Both the position numbers and the translations under genes were made by a program. The notes under the pieces were generated by a model, which ran no database searches, was not told where the DNA came from, and saw only the letters and a list, made by a program, of their open reading frames with translations. Positions 6,323 to 6,426 of a DNA stretch of 6,426 bases are shown here, in pieces (position 1 is the first letter of the stretch; each line of letters opens with the position of its first letter). The stretch spans positions 1 to 6,426 of the forward strand of contig JAMFST010001043.1 in NCBI GenBank assembly GCA_026225435.1, read 5' to 3'. The DNA comes from Labilithrix luteola. Lineage in GTDB: Bacteria > Myxococcota_A > Polyangia > Polyangiales > Polyangiaceae.

Positions 6323-6426
6323 TCAATCGCGGCGAAAGCGGGCCTTTCCCTCGTTGACCCACCAGTCGCGATAGCGCTGTTGAGCACGCTCGCGCTCGCG
6401 CCGCGGGAGGGTCGCCTCGAAGCCGA
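6323..6426 (-). CDS. C-terminal end of an unidentified protein (runs in from right edge)
   Basis: On the minus strand the frame is open from the window edge to a TGA at 6325-6323. It gives 33 residues beginning GFEATLPRRERERAQQRYRD and ending WWVNEGKARFRRD. The segment is strongly charged, probably helical, and rich in Arg. Codon use is GC3-rich like the neighbouring genes, and the frame is free of stops, but 33 residues are too few to name a family. It is the same strand as the SRPBCC-like gene 101 bp further on. Confidence 0.5.
   Translation of the reverse strand, partial: GFEATLPRRERERAQQRYRDWWVNEGKARFRRD

Overview
This is a GC-rich (high GC3) bacterial window with large intergenic mosaicism. 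The overall look suggests a member of the Myxococcota, probably Polyangia-like: a lipoprotein of the myxobacterial beta-rich secreted type, a Pro-rich hypothetical protein, GC-ending codons and weak Shine-Dalgarno sites. That placement is inference; nothing in the window fixes the taxon.

Left part (1-1000). The N-terminal 69 codons of a SirB1/transglutaminase-like protein run off the left edge on the minus strand. After a 10-bp hairpin comes a compact toxin-antitoxin operon on the plus strand. It has a RelE/HigB-type (Gp49-like) toxin first and an XRE-family antitoxin second, with stop and start codons overlapping by one base. A GTATCTC/GAGATAC inverted repeat sits just before the toxin start and is the likely autoregulatory operator.

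Middle (1000-2700). This is a scar of mobile DNA made of three gene fragments. First is the catalytic half of an IS630-family transposase on the minus strand, with DDE residues intact but the N-terminus lost. Next is a plus-strand fragment resembling a PD-(D/E)xK nuclease core. Last is the coiled-coil C-terminal tail of a large serine recombinase, with its catalytic domain missing. The recombinase frame ends inside an initiator tRNA gene (tRNA-fMet, minus strand), and a 9-bp perfect hairpin lies just before that gene. The layout is that of a decayed integrative element next to a tRNA, with the TA pair possibly the surviving cargo.

Right part (2700-6426). This looks like ordinary chromosome: an intergenic stretch of about 250 bp with one hairpin, a secreted lipoprotein with a repetitive beta-rich body, a 451-residue cytoplasmic protein of unknown function with a disordered Pro-rich N-terminus, and a convergent gene only 7 bp away encoding an exported SRPBCC/START-like protein. 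The last 33 codons of another minus-strand gene enter from the right edge.

I see no CRISPR array, rRNA, riboswitch or intact defence system. The most notable structures are the TA operon with its operator, the mosaic of truncated mobile genes, and the tRNA/recombinase junction.
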